A stretch of DNA of 18,236 bases, taken from the NCBI GenBank assembly GCA_046758845.1, contig JBHIBA010000066.1, positions 1 through 18,236 on the forward strand, written 5' to 3'. Below, piece by piece: positions 8,482 through 15,085 of the stretch. The position numbers were made by a program, and so were the translations under genes. Every line of letters begins with the position of its first letter. Within the stretch, counting starts at the first letter, position 1. The stretch is from JBHIBA01 sp046758845. Its GTDB lineage: Bacteria; UBA8248; JACPRG01; G963555815. The notes below the pieces were generated by a model. That model ran no database searches. It was given only the letters and a program-made list of their open reading frames with translations, and was not told the DNA's origin.

Positions 8482-8511
8482 TTGCCCGCGAGCCGCTTCA
8501 TCTGGTATAAA
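8482..8511 (+). promoter_or_regulatory. Candidate sigma70-like promoter upstream of the ThyX-like gene
   Basis: TTGCCC (8482-8487) and TATAAA (8506-8511) are separated by 18 bp in the gap between the symporter stop and the next gene. The -10 match is strong (5 of 6) and the -35 is moderate. The predicted transcript starts near 8518, about 65 bp before ATG 8583. It would fall before or at a TTG (8529) that could also start the frame, which favours the ATG. Confidence 0.38.
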
Positions 8512-8582
8512 TAAGGGCATATCCGCTTTTGGGGTTTCCCCGCCAACAAAGGCCGGCCGTTTCACTCTCTTCCGGAAATGCG

Positions 8583-10061
8583 ATGACGTCTAAGACGACT
8601 TCCGCCCAGAAATCTCCGAACCCGAAAGGGTCTGCAAAGTCGGACGGACCCCCGCCTTCGGGCAAGACCCGCCGGATCTACCTGCTGCGCGACCTGCCGC
8701 CGGAGGTCGTGGCGGTCGCCTTCGCCAAGACGAGCCGGTCGCCCAAGGCCTTTGACGAGATCGCCGCGGAGCTGACCGACGAGGCCTCCGCCCAGTTCCA
8801 CGAGAAATGGGTCGTCGGCTACGGGCACGCCTCGGTGGCCGAGCACGCCGTGCTTTCCATCGCCATTGAGAACGTCAGCCGCTACGCCACCGAGGTCATC
8901 GAGGCCAACCGCCTGGCCTCCTACACCGAGAAATCCTCGCGCTATCAGGTGTTCTCTCTCGGCGACTTTTTCGTCCCGGAAGAGATCGCCGCCTCGCCCC
9001 GGGCTGAGGAATATCGAAAGGCGATGCGGTGGATGTTCGAAAACTATCACAACGTCCAAAAGAAGCTGGAAACTTTTCTCCGGGATTCGGGAAGGCTCCC
9101 CCGCCGGGAGAACGAGTCCGACCGCGGGTACGCCGTCCGCGTTCGGGCCTACGCCCTCGACCGCGCCCGCTTTCTCCTGCCCATCTCGGCCCTGGCCAAC
9201 GTCGGGATGACGGGCAACGCGCGCGTCCTGGAGCACGCCATCCGGAAGATGCTGAGTCACGAGCTGAGCGAGGTCCGGGATATCGGAAAGACACTCAAGT
9301 CGGTCTGCCAAGAGGTCCTTCCCACCCTGGTCAAATACGCCGATTACAACCCTTACCTGGCCGAGACCCGGCAGGCCCTTCAGCCCCTCGCAGAGGGAAC
9401 GCTGGAGGCTCAGGCGGGCTCTCCAGAGGAGCCGTATTCGCGACTTCTGGAGTATCCCGAAGAGCCCGAACCCGCCCTGGCCGCGGCCATTCTCTATAAA
9501 TACACTGACCTCCCTTTCGAGACCGTCCGCGCCCGGCTGCAGGCCCTTGCCAAGCAAGGCAAGGAGGGCATCATCGAGGAGGCCCTCAGGCGTCTAAACC
9601 CCTTCGACATCCCCGTCCGTGAGATGGAGCACCTGACCTACACCTTCGAATGCCTCGTGGACCAGGGGGCCTACCTCGACCTGAAGCGCCATCGGATGTG
9701 CACCCAGACCGTCCAGCTCCCAACCATCCGTCACGGTTACTCGGTCCCCGAACTCATTGACGACGCGGGCGTCCGCCCGGAGTATCTGGCCGGGATTGAG
9801 CGCGCGGAAGCCTGCTACGAGGGCTTCTCCAAGGACTATCCGAACGAAGCCCGGTACTTTGTCTTGAACGCCCATCGCCGCCGGATGCTGTGGCGGATGA
9901 ACCTGAGAGAGTTGATGCACGTCGTCAAGCTGAGAAGCGGCCCGGGCGGCCATTTCACCTACCGGCGCGTGGCCCAGCAGCTGTACCGGGAGGTGGCCCG
10001 CATCCATCCCTTCATCGCACGCTTTGTTCAGGCCAACCTGGAGGAAGCCAGCGGGCATTAG
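8583..10061 (+). CDS. Tandem-domain ThyX-like (FAD-dependent thymidylate synthase family) protein
   Basis: 492 aa, about twice a normal ThyX (about 220-250 aa), with two ThyX-like halves. The first half has GHASVAEHAVLSIAIENVSR (81-100), then ANRLASYTEKSSRY (108-121), then LPISALANVGMTGNARVLEH (199-218). The second half has EHLTYTFECLV (349-359), KRHRMCTQTVQLPTIRHGY (368-386) and a ThyX-like end around 424-470 (YFVLNAHRRRMLWRMNLREL, 425-444). Canonical ThyX carries RHR, seven residues, then S. Here the N-half has lost RHR (reads ANR) but keeps S118 and the SRY end, while the C-half keeps RHR (369-371) but lost the serine (L379). Residues 1-28 are a basic, low-complexity tail. I chose ATG 8583 over TTG 8529 because family similarity begins well downstream and the promoter lies close. 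Whether it methylates dUMP is unknown; thyX is not assigned. Confidence 0.8.
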   Translation: MTSKTTSAQKSPNPKGSAKSDGPPPSGKTRRIYLLRDLPPEVVAVAFAKTSRSPKAFDEIAAELTDEASAQFHEKWVVGYGHASVAEHAVLSIAIENVSRYATEVIEANRLASYTEKSSRYQVFSLGDFFVPEEIAASPRAEEYRKAMRWMFENYHNVQKKLETFLRDSGRLPRRENESDRGYAVRVRAYALDRARFLLPISALANVGMTGNARVLEHAIRKMLSHELSEVRDIGKTLKSVCQEVLPTLVKYADYNPYLAETRQALQPLAEGTLEAQAGSPEEPYSRLLEYPEEPEPALAAAILYKYTDLPFETVRARLQALAKQGKEGIIEEALRRLNPFDIPVREMEHLTYTFECLVDQGAYLDLKRHRMCTQTVQLPTIRHGYSVPELIDDAGVRPEYLAGIERAEACYEGFSKDYPNEARYFVLNAHRRRMLWRMNLRELMHVVKLRSGPGGHFTYRRVAQQLYREVARIHPFIARFVQANLEEASGH

Positions 10062-10081
10062 GGTTTGATCGGGCGCAGTCC

Positions 10082-10110
10082 TTGACTGCCGGGGCCGACA
10101 TCCCTAAGAT
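10082..10110 (+). promoter_or_regulatory. Candidate sigma70-like promoter for the amidohydrolase gene
   Basis: TTGACT (10082-10087) and TAAGAT (10105-10110) are separated by exactly 17 bp, 20 bp after the ThyX-like stop. The implied leader of about 115 nt runs to the start at 10233, which has a strong GGAGG site at 10219-10223. This suggests that the amidohydrolase is transcribed separately from the ThyX-like gene. Confidence 0.5.
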
Positions 10111-10232
10111 TCTTCGGTCTTTTCCCGCGTAATTAGCCGTGAAGGACGCAAACCAGAGAGCTTCGCCCTTGCAGTTTGATCGGTTCGTGATTGCGGCGGC
10201 TCATTGATTCTCAAAGCCGGAGGAAGGAATCC

Positions 10233-11222
10233 ATGATCGTTGACATCCACACGCATCTCTACCCCAAGACGTTCATTCCGCGCCTTCAGGAGTTCAGCGC
10301 GAAGTATGAATATGAGATCACGTTCAATCGCGAGGGGCTCCCGATCATTTACCGAAACGGCATGGATTATGGCCCCATCGTGGAGCCCGCCTTCGATCCG
10401 GCCGAGCGAATCCCGAAGTTGGACGAAGCCGGAATCGACATGCAGCTTTTGACCATCGGTTTTCCGGCCGCGGACCTCCTCAGACCCGAAGACGGCGTGC
10501 CTCTGGCCCGGGAGATCAACGATGAACTGGCGGATATCTGCCGGCGGCATCCCGATCGTTTCTCCGCCATGGCCACGGCGTATATGAAAGAGCCCGAAGA
10601 GGCGCCCAAAGAGCTGGAGCGGGCCGTGAGGGAACTCGGTCTCAAGGGGCTTTTCACCTTCACGAACATCGACGGGATCCCGGCCAGCGACCGGAGGTTC
10701 CGGCCGGTCCTCGCCAAGGCCGCCGAGTTGGACGTGCCGGTCATCTTCCATCCCATGGTGGGCGCCAAGCATGAGCTTCTGAAGGGCCATCACTTCGGGG
10801 CGCTGATCGGCTTTATGTTCGAAATCACCCTTCACTACTCTACGCTCATCTATCAGGGGATTTATGAGGAATTTCCGAACCTCAAGTTGGTGGCCACGCA
10901 TCTCGGCGGGGCGCTTCCTTTCCTGGCCGAGCGCATCAGCTGGGGATACAACTATCCGGACACCGAGCACAACATTCCCAAGAACCCCCACGAGTACTAC
11001 AAGCTCATGTATTTCGACACGACGAGCTTTTATACGCCCGCCCTGGATTGCACCCACGTCCTTGCCGGACCCGACCGCATGCTCTTGGGGAGCGACTTCC
11101 CGTTCCGCATCGGAGACCTGGGACGGGCCGTAAGGAGCATCCGCGAGTGGGACCGCCCGGAGAACGAGAAGAAACGCGTCCTGGGCGAAAATGCCGCCCG
11201 GCTCTTCAAGTTGAAAGGTTGA
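10233..11222 (+). CDS. Amidohydrolase 2 / ACMSD-type metal-dependent hydrolase or decarboxylase
   Basis: 329 aa TIM-barrel enzyme of the amidohydrolase superfamily, ACMSD-like branch. This branch usually catalyses Zn-dependent, non-oxidative decarboxylation or hydrolysis of aromatic or dienoic acids. The metal-binding set is complete: H6 and H8 in VDIHTHLYP, H173 in VIFHPM, H223 in ATHLGG and D288 in GSDFPF. These correspond to the HxH, His, His and Asp of the family. The length matches the family. ATG 10233 has GGAGG at 10219-10223; upstream in-frame starts add a basic tail with no support. Probably cytoplasmic, as no signal peptide is seen. The neighbouring MFS transporter could import an acid substrate, but that is inference. 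Exact substrate unknown. Confidence 0.85.
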   Translation: MIVDIHTHLYPKTFIPRLQEFSAKYEYEITFNREGLPIIYRNGMDYGPIVEPAFDPAERIPKLDEAGIDMQLLTIGFPAADLLRPEDGVPLAREINDELADICRRHPDRFSAMATAYMKEPEEAPKELERAVRELGLKGLFTFTNIDGIPASDRRFRPVLAKAAELDVPVIFHPMVGAKHELLKGHHFGALIGFMFEITLHYSTLIYQGIYEEFPNLKLVATHLGGALPFLAERISWGYNYPDTEHNIPKNPHEYYKLMYFDTTSFYTPALDCTHVLAGPDRMLLGSDFPFRIGDLGRAVRSIREWDRPENEKKRVLGENAARLFKLKG

Positions 11223-11416
11223 ATTGCAGAACGTGAAACGGGTAGCTCGCAAGCATGCGCATCTTCGCGCGAGCCTTGAGGCAGGGATTCTTTCCAGCGG
11301 CGCAGGGGCCGTCGCCCAGAGGGGCGGAAAACAAATCGTGATGGGGCGGTCTCGGCGATTTTGAACCGAAGGCGGGCGTCCTTTCGCAGTTTCGGGACCC
11401 GAATTCACTTGGGCGG

Positions 11417-11575
11417 ATGGGCCTTATGGGATTAGATAGGGGAAAGGCCTGCGGCCTGACCGGGACGTATCAAGGCGCATTCCTGATCGCCTTCCTGCTC
11501 CTGATGAGCGCGTCCTTCCTGAGCTTTCTCGTCCAAGAGACCAGATACCGGGAGGCGGTCCCGGTAGGGGGTTAA
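11417..11575 (+). pseudogene. C-terminal remnant of an MFS transporter
   Basis: A 52-codon frame sits 3 bp before the intact MFS gene. Its last 39 residues (from L14, about 11456) align without gaps to the last 39 residues of that MFS protein (395-433). Both begin LTG-T/S-Y, continue with a hydrophobic helix ending in LSF, and close with YR-E/Q-x-VP before the stop. By hand count 19 of 39 residues are identical. Residues 1-13 and the sequence further upstream (11223-11416) show no MFS similarity, so about 90% of the gene is missing. It is most simply the tail of a lost tandem paralogue. The ribosome binding site of the intact gene (AGGGGG, 11566-11571) lies inside it. It could instead be expressed as a one-helix small protein, which I think less likely. 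Confidence 0.7.
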
Positions 11576-11578
11576 GGC

Positions 11579-12880
11579 ATGGCCGCGTCGCAAAACGCAA
11601 GTCCGTCCCGCAGGGAGAGCCAGATCTTCTACGGTTGGTTCGTCCTCGCGACACTGACCTTCTCCCTTTGCATGACCTTCGGGACGACGACCTCCATCGG
11701 ATTTTTCTTCATAGCGCTCCAGAACGAGTTCGGCTGGAACCGAGCCGTTCTTTCGGGGTCGGTCTCGCTGGCCTATTTGGTGTTCGCGTTTTTGAGCCCC
11801 GTGGTCGGCCGGTTCCTGGACCGGTTCGGCTCCCGTCCCGTCCTCTTTCTGGGGATTTCGGCCATCGCCGCCGCATTCATGCTCTTGGGTCTGACGAATA
11901 GTCTGTGGCACATGTATCTCTTTTACGGTGTGCTCGTGGGCATCGGGGGGGTTTGCACGGCCTTTGTTCCCATCGCCACTTGCGTCATGCAGTGGTTTCG
12001 GAAGAGGCGCGGGACCGCCCTGGGGATCGCCAATTCCGGGGCGCCGCTCGGCCAGCTTCTGGTCGTCCCGCTCGCCAGCTATCTCATCCTGCTCCTGGGT
12101 TGGCGTACCGCTTTCCCCACGATGGGACTCATCGTCCTGGTCACGGCGCTGCCCCTGGTCTATTGGATCGTCAGAAACAAGCCGGAGGACATGGGCTTGC
12201 AGCCGGACGGGGAGCCAGCGGGACATTCAGCCGGAGACTCCTCAGGCGCGAAACCCCAGACTCGCCTCAATAACCTGGAGCACCTTGACTGGCGCGGCGC
12301 CCTCCGAACGACTCCTTTCTGGCTTCTGGCCTCCTCATACTTCACGTGCGGTTTCACGGTCATGCTGTTCGCGGTCCACTTCCCCTCCTACGTCACGGAT
12401 AAAGGATTCGACGTGACGACGGCCACCCAGGCCGTGGCCGTGGCGGGCTTCTGCAACGTGTTCGGGACCCTCTTCTCCGGCGCCATCTCCGACCGGATCG
12501 GAAGCAAGAATCCCCTGGCGGCCTCGTATTTCGTCCGGGGAATTTCCTTCCTGTTCTTCGCGATCTGGCAGAACAACATGACGCTTTACATCTTCGCCGT
12601 CATGACGGGCTTTTCCTGGTTCGCCACCGTTCCCCCCACGGCGACCCTCACGCGAGAGATCTACGGGCCCCGCAACGTGGGGTTCCTGTACGGGTCCATC
12701 ACGGGTCTTCATCAGGTTGGCTCGGCGGTGGGGGCCTTCACCGGGGGTTTCGTGTTCGACCTGACGGGCTCCTATACGCCCGCCTTCGTTGTGGCCGCAA
12801 TTCTCTTGCTGACGGCCTCGGCTTTGAGCTTCAGCATTCGGGAGGGGTACTACCGGCAGCCTGTGCCTGCCGTCACATAG
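11579..12880 (+). CDS. MFS transporter, OFA/monocarboxylate-type
   Basis: 433 aa, 12 predicted transmembrane helices, a major facilitator superfamily permease. The N-terminus FYGWFVLATLTFSL (17-30) and the general layout resemble the bacterial oxalate/formate antiporter and monocarboxylate transporter-like group. MFS motif A is visible as GRFLDRFGSRPVL (77-89) between helices 2 and 3. A hydrophilic central loop spans about 202-240. A second motif A-like stretch, GAISDRIGSKN, lies in the C-terminal half. ATG 11579 has AGGGGG at 11566-11571. The substrate is probably an organic acid by family, but is not proven. The upstream remnant shows that this gene once had a tandem copy. A terminator-like hairpin follows the stop by about 60 bp. 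Confidence 0.88.
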   Translation: MAASQNASPSRRESQIFYGWFVLATLTFSLCMTFGTTTSIGFFFIALQNEFGWNRAVLSGSVSLAYLVFAFLSPVVGRFLDRFGSRPVLFLGISAIAAAFMLLGLTNSLWHMYLFYGVLVGIGGVCTAFVPIATCVMQWFRKRRGTALGIANSGAPLGQLLVVPLASYLILLLGWRTAFPTMGLIVLVTALPLVYWIVRNKPEDMGLQPDGEPAGHSAGDSSGAKPQTRLNNLEHLDWRGALRTTPFWLLASSYFTCGFTVMLFAVHFPSYVTDKGFDVTTATQAVAVAGFCNVFGTLFSGAISDRIGSKNPLAASYFVRGISFLFFAIWQNNMTLYIFAVMTGFSWFATVPPTATLTREIYGPRNVGFLYGSITGLHQVGSAVGAFTGGFVFDLTGSYTPAFVVAAILLLTASALSFSIREGYYRQPVPAVT

Positions 12881-12938
12881 GGGAATTCGAAAGGCCCCGA
12901 TGGGGTTCTACGCGAGATAAGCTTGAATTCCAGATTGG

Positions 12939-12971
12939 GGGGCGGCCGAGCAGGGCTCGCCCCGTTTGTTT
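12939..12971 (+). terminator. Terminator-like hairpin between the MFS gene and sat
   Basis: GGGGCG (12939-12944) pairs with CGCCCC (12958-12963) and GCC (12945-12947) with GGC (12954-12956), with one bulged T and a 6-nt loop. GTTTGTTT follows directly. It is a good intrinsic terminator for the MFS transcript. It ends only 8 nt before the sat ribosome binding site, so it could also act as an attenuator in a sat leader. Confidence 0.55.
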
Positions 12972-12990
12972 GACGAGTGAGGGAGAGACA

Positions 12991-14193
12991 TTGCCAATCA
13001 AACCGCACGGCGGAACCCTGGTTGATTTGACCGTCCCAGAAGCTGAACGGACGGAGTGGGAGAAAAAGGCCTCGGGTCTCCTCTCGCTGCCCCTTTCATT
13101 GATGGAACGCTCCGACCTGGAGCTCCTCGCCACGGGCGCCTACAGCCCGCTTCGCGGGTTCATGGGGAAAGCGGATTACGACGGGGTGGTCGAGGAGGGG
13201 CATCTGGCTTCCGGCCTGCCCTGGACGCTCCCCATCGTCCTGGGAACGGACGGCCCGACGGCCGGCAAGATATCCCGCGGTGACGAGATCGCCCTGGCCG
13301 ATGGATCGGAGCGGGTGACCGGCCTGATGGTGGTGGAGGAAAAATTCGAGGCCGACCTCGAGAAGGAGGCGAAAGAAATCTTCCGCACGACCGATGACGC
13401 ACACCCCGGGGTTCAGCACATTCGCCGGCGGGGAGAGGTCCTCCTGGGAGGCCCGGTCAGACTCCTCCGGCGGAAAACAGCCCCGGAGTGGAGGAAGAAA
13501 TACCTGGAGCCCAAGGAAACGCGCCTGCTCTTCCAGCTCCGGGAATGGGACACGGTCGTCGCCTTCCAGACCCGCAACCCCATCCACAGGGCCCATGAAT
13601 ACCTCATGAAGTGCGCGCTGGAATGCGTGGACGGCCTGATGATTCATCCCCTGGTCGGGGCGACCAAAGATGACGACATCCCCGCCGACGTGCGGATGGC
13701 CTGCTACCAGGTGATGCTCGACAAATACCTGCCGAAGGAGCGCGCCGTCCTTTCGGTCTTTCCCGCGGCGATGCGCTACGCCGGCCCCAAGGAGGCCATC
13801 TTCCACGCCATCGTGCGGAAGAACTACGGGTGCACCCATTTCATCGTGGGGCGGGATCACGCCGGCGTCGGAAACTATTACGGCACCTATGACGCTCACC
13901 ACATCTTCCGGGAATTCGACCTGGGGGCCATCGGCATCATCCCCCTCTTCTTCGATCATTCCTTCTATTGTCGGAGGTGCGAGGGGATGGCGACCACCAA
14001 GACCTGCCCCCACGGCCCGGAAAACCGGGTGGTCCTCAGCGGAACGAAGGTCCGCGAGATGCTGGTCAAGGGGGAGCTTCCCCCGCCCGAGTTCACGCGC
14101 CCGGAAGTGGCCCGCATCCTGCTTCAGGCCTACGCGAGCGAAGAACAGGAAGTGAGCCGAACGGCTGACAAAACTCGAGAAGCAAAGGATTGA
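12991..14193 (+). CDS. sat: Sulfate adenylyltransferase (ATP sulfurylase)
   Basis: 400 aa single-subunit ATP sulfurylase, making adenosine 5'-phosphosulfate (APS) and pyrophosphate from ATP and sulfate. The N-terminal PUA-like part begins PIKPHGGTLVDL. The catalytic part has the signature QTRNPIHRAHE (193-203) with H199 and H202, and GRDHAGVGNYYG (287-298). A metal-binding cluster CRRC..CPH (C327, C330, C339, with H341) is present, as in Zn-containing bacterial and archaeal Sat. I chose TTG 12991 because AGGGAG at 12980-12985 is 5 nt upstream and the protein then begins like the family. A TTG at 12970 in the same frame would overlap the T-run of the upstream hairpin. apsK follows 2 bp after the stop, so the two are a pathway operon. 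Confidence 0.95.
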   Translation: MPIKPHGGTLVDLTVPEAERTEWEKKASGLLSLPLSLMERSDLELLATGAYSPLRGFMGKADYDGVVEEGHLASGLPWTLPIVLGTDGPTAGKISRGDEIALADGSERVTGLMVVEEKFEADLEKEAKEIFRTTDDAHPGVQHIRRRGEVLLGGPVRLLRRKTAPEWRKKYLEPKETRLLFQLREWDTVVAFQTRNPIHRAHEYLMKCALECVDGLMIHPLVGATKDDDIPADVRMACYQVMLDKYLPKERAVLSVFPAAMRYAGPKEAIFHAIVRKNYGCTHFIVGRDHAGVGNYYGTYDAHHIFREFDLGAIGIIPLFFDHSFYCRRCEGMATTKTCPHGPENRVVLSGTKVREMLVKGELPPPEFTRPEVARILLQAYASEEQEVSRTADKTREAKD

Positions 14194-14195
14194 GC

Positions 14196-14804
14196 ATGGA
14201 TTCCCCCGCTTTTACAATTTGGTTCACCGGTTTGCCCTGCTCGGGCAAAACCACTCTTTGCCGGATCCTGAAGGACTCTCTGCACGCGCGAAACTTGCGC
14301 CACGTCGAAGTCTTCGACGGGGACGAGGTCCGCAGGAACCTCAGCGCCGAGCTTGGCTTCTCCAAGAAAGATCGCGACACGCACATCCTCCGCCTCGGCT
14401 ACCTCTGCCATCTCCTGAACCGCAACGGAGTCCCCGCCATGGCCGCGGTGATCTCGCCCTACCGGGAGATCCGGGACGAGGTCCGACAAAAGGTGGAGCG
14501 CTTCGTGGAGGTATACGTCAACTGCCCGGTCGAGGTGTGCGCGGAACGCGACGTGAAAGGGATGTACGAGAAGGCGTTCAAGGGGGAGATCCAAAACTTC
14601 ACCGGCGTCTCCGACCCCTATGAGGAGCCCCTGGACCCCGAGGTGGTCGTGGAGACTCACAAGGAAACGCCGGAGGCCTGCGTAGGAAAAATCCTGCGAA
14701 AGCTTGAAGAGCTGGGATACATCGAGCCCGGAGATTACGAATATACGGAAGAAGAGGCCCGCGCCATCAAGGCCAAGCTCACCGACCTGGGGTATATCGA
14801 CTGA
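14196..14804 (+). CDS. cysC: Adenylyl-sulfate kinase (APS kinase)
   Basis: 202 aa kinase that phosphorylates APS at the 3' position to give PAPS, the sulfuryl donor. The Walker A loop is GLPCSGKT (12-19). Then come FDGDEVRRNLS (40-50), GFSKKDRDTHILRLG, the ISPYREIRDEVR loop (86-97) around S87, and the family segment EKAFKGEIQNFTGVSDPYE (125-143). ATG 14196 has AAGGA at 14185-14189; a TTG at 14190 would overlap the sat stop but lies too close to that site. The C-terminal 28 residues or so are acidic, beyond the usual core, and repeat the short motif LGYI (173-176 and 198-201). The gene is translationally coupled to sat, so Sat product goes directly to this enzyme. Confidence 0.94.
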   Translation: MDSPAFTIWFTGLPCSGKTTLCRILKDSLHARNLRHVEVFDGDEVRRNLSAELGFSKKDRDTHILRLGYLCHLLNRNGVPAMAAVISPYREIRDEVRQKVERFVEVYVNCPVEVCAERDVKGMYEKAFKGEIQNFTGVSDPYEEPLDPEVVVETHKETPEACVGKILRKLEELGYIEPGDYEYTEEEARAIKAKLTDLGYID

Positions 14805-14945
14805 TTCCCGAAACGCTATTGCTCAGGTATGCCTATAAAGCCGGCGAGACAATCAGGCCCTGGAGAGCAGATTCGCGCTCCTTGGAGGCGCACATCCTCT
14901 CCAACGGCGAAAAGGAGGCAGCCGCATCCTAGAGGTCCAAAGCGA

Positions 14946-15042
14946 TGTAGCGCGGGGCGCGGGTCGGTGACCCTTAGCCCCCGTCTCTAAGTCAATCTGC
15001 AAACGCAACATCTCTAGCGGAGGCTGAAGCCTCCGCGCTACA
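14946..15042. repeat. Composite palindromic element between convergent genes
   Basis: The outer 10-bp inverted repeat is TGTAGCGCGG (14946-14955) and CCGCGCTACA (15033-15042). Inside it are GGGTC-ggt-GACCC (14961-14973) and GCGGAGGC-tgaa-GCCTCCGC (15017-15036). The last hairpin shares 15033-15036 with the outer arm, so the two cannot form fully together. The rest of the 281-bp gap between apsK and the phosphatase holds no supported gene. The element could serve as a bidirectional terminator or be a REP-like repeat. Modules of it recur near 16684 and 16843. Confidence 0.6.
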
Positions 15043-15085
15043 CCGGGCAGGAATACCGACTCACGGGCAAGCATTCATCCCCCAC

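Noticed and set aside
8529..8582. Upstream TTG start for the ThyX-like protein
   Set aside because: It adds 18 residues without family similarity and lies about 10 bp from the predicted transcription start. ATG 8583 is preferred.
11290..11340. CGCCC-agag-GGGCG hairpin in the gap before the MFS remnant
   Set aside because: Short stem, no T-run and no conserved context; common by chance in GC-rich DNA.
12970..12990. Upstream TTG start for sat
   Set aside because: It overlaps the T-run of the hairpin and lacks a ribosome binding site. TTG 12991 has AGGGAG at the right distance and gives a family-like N-terminus.
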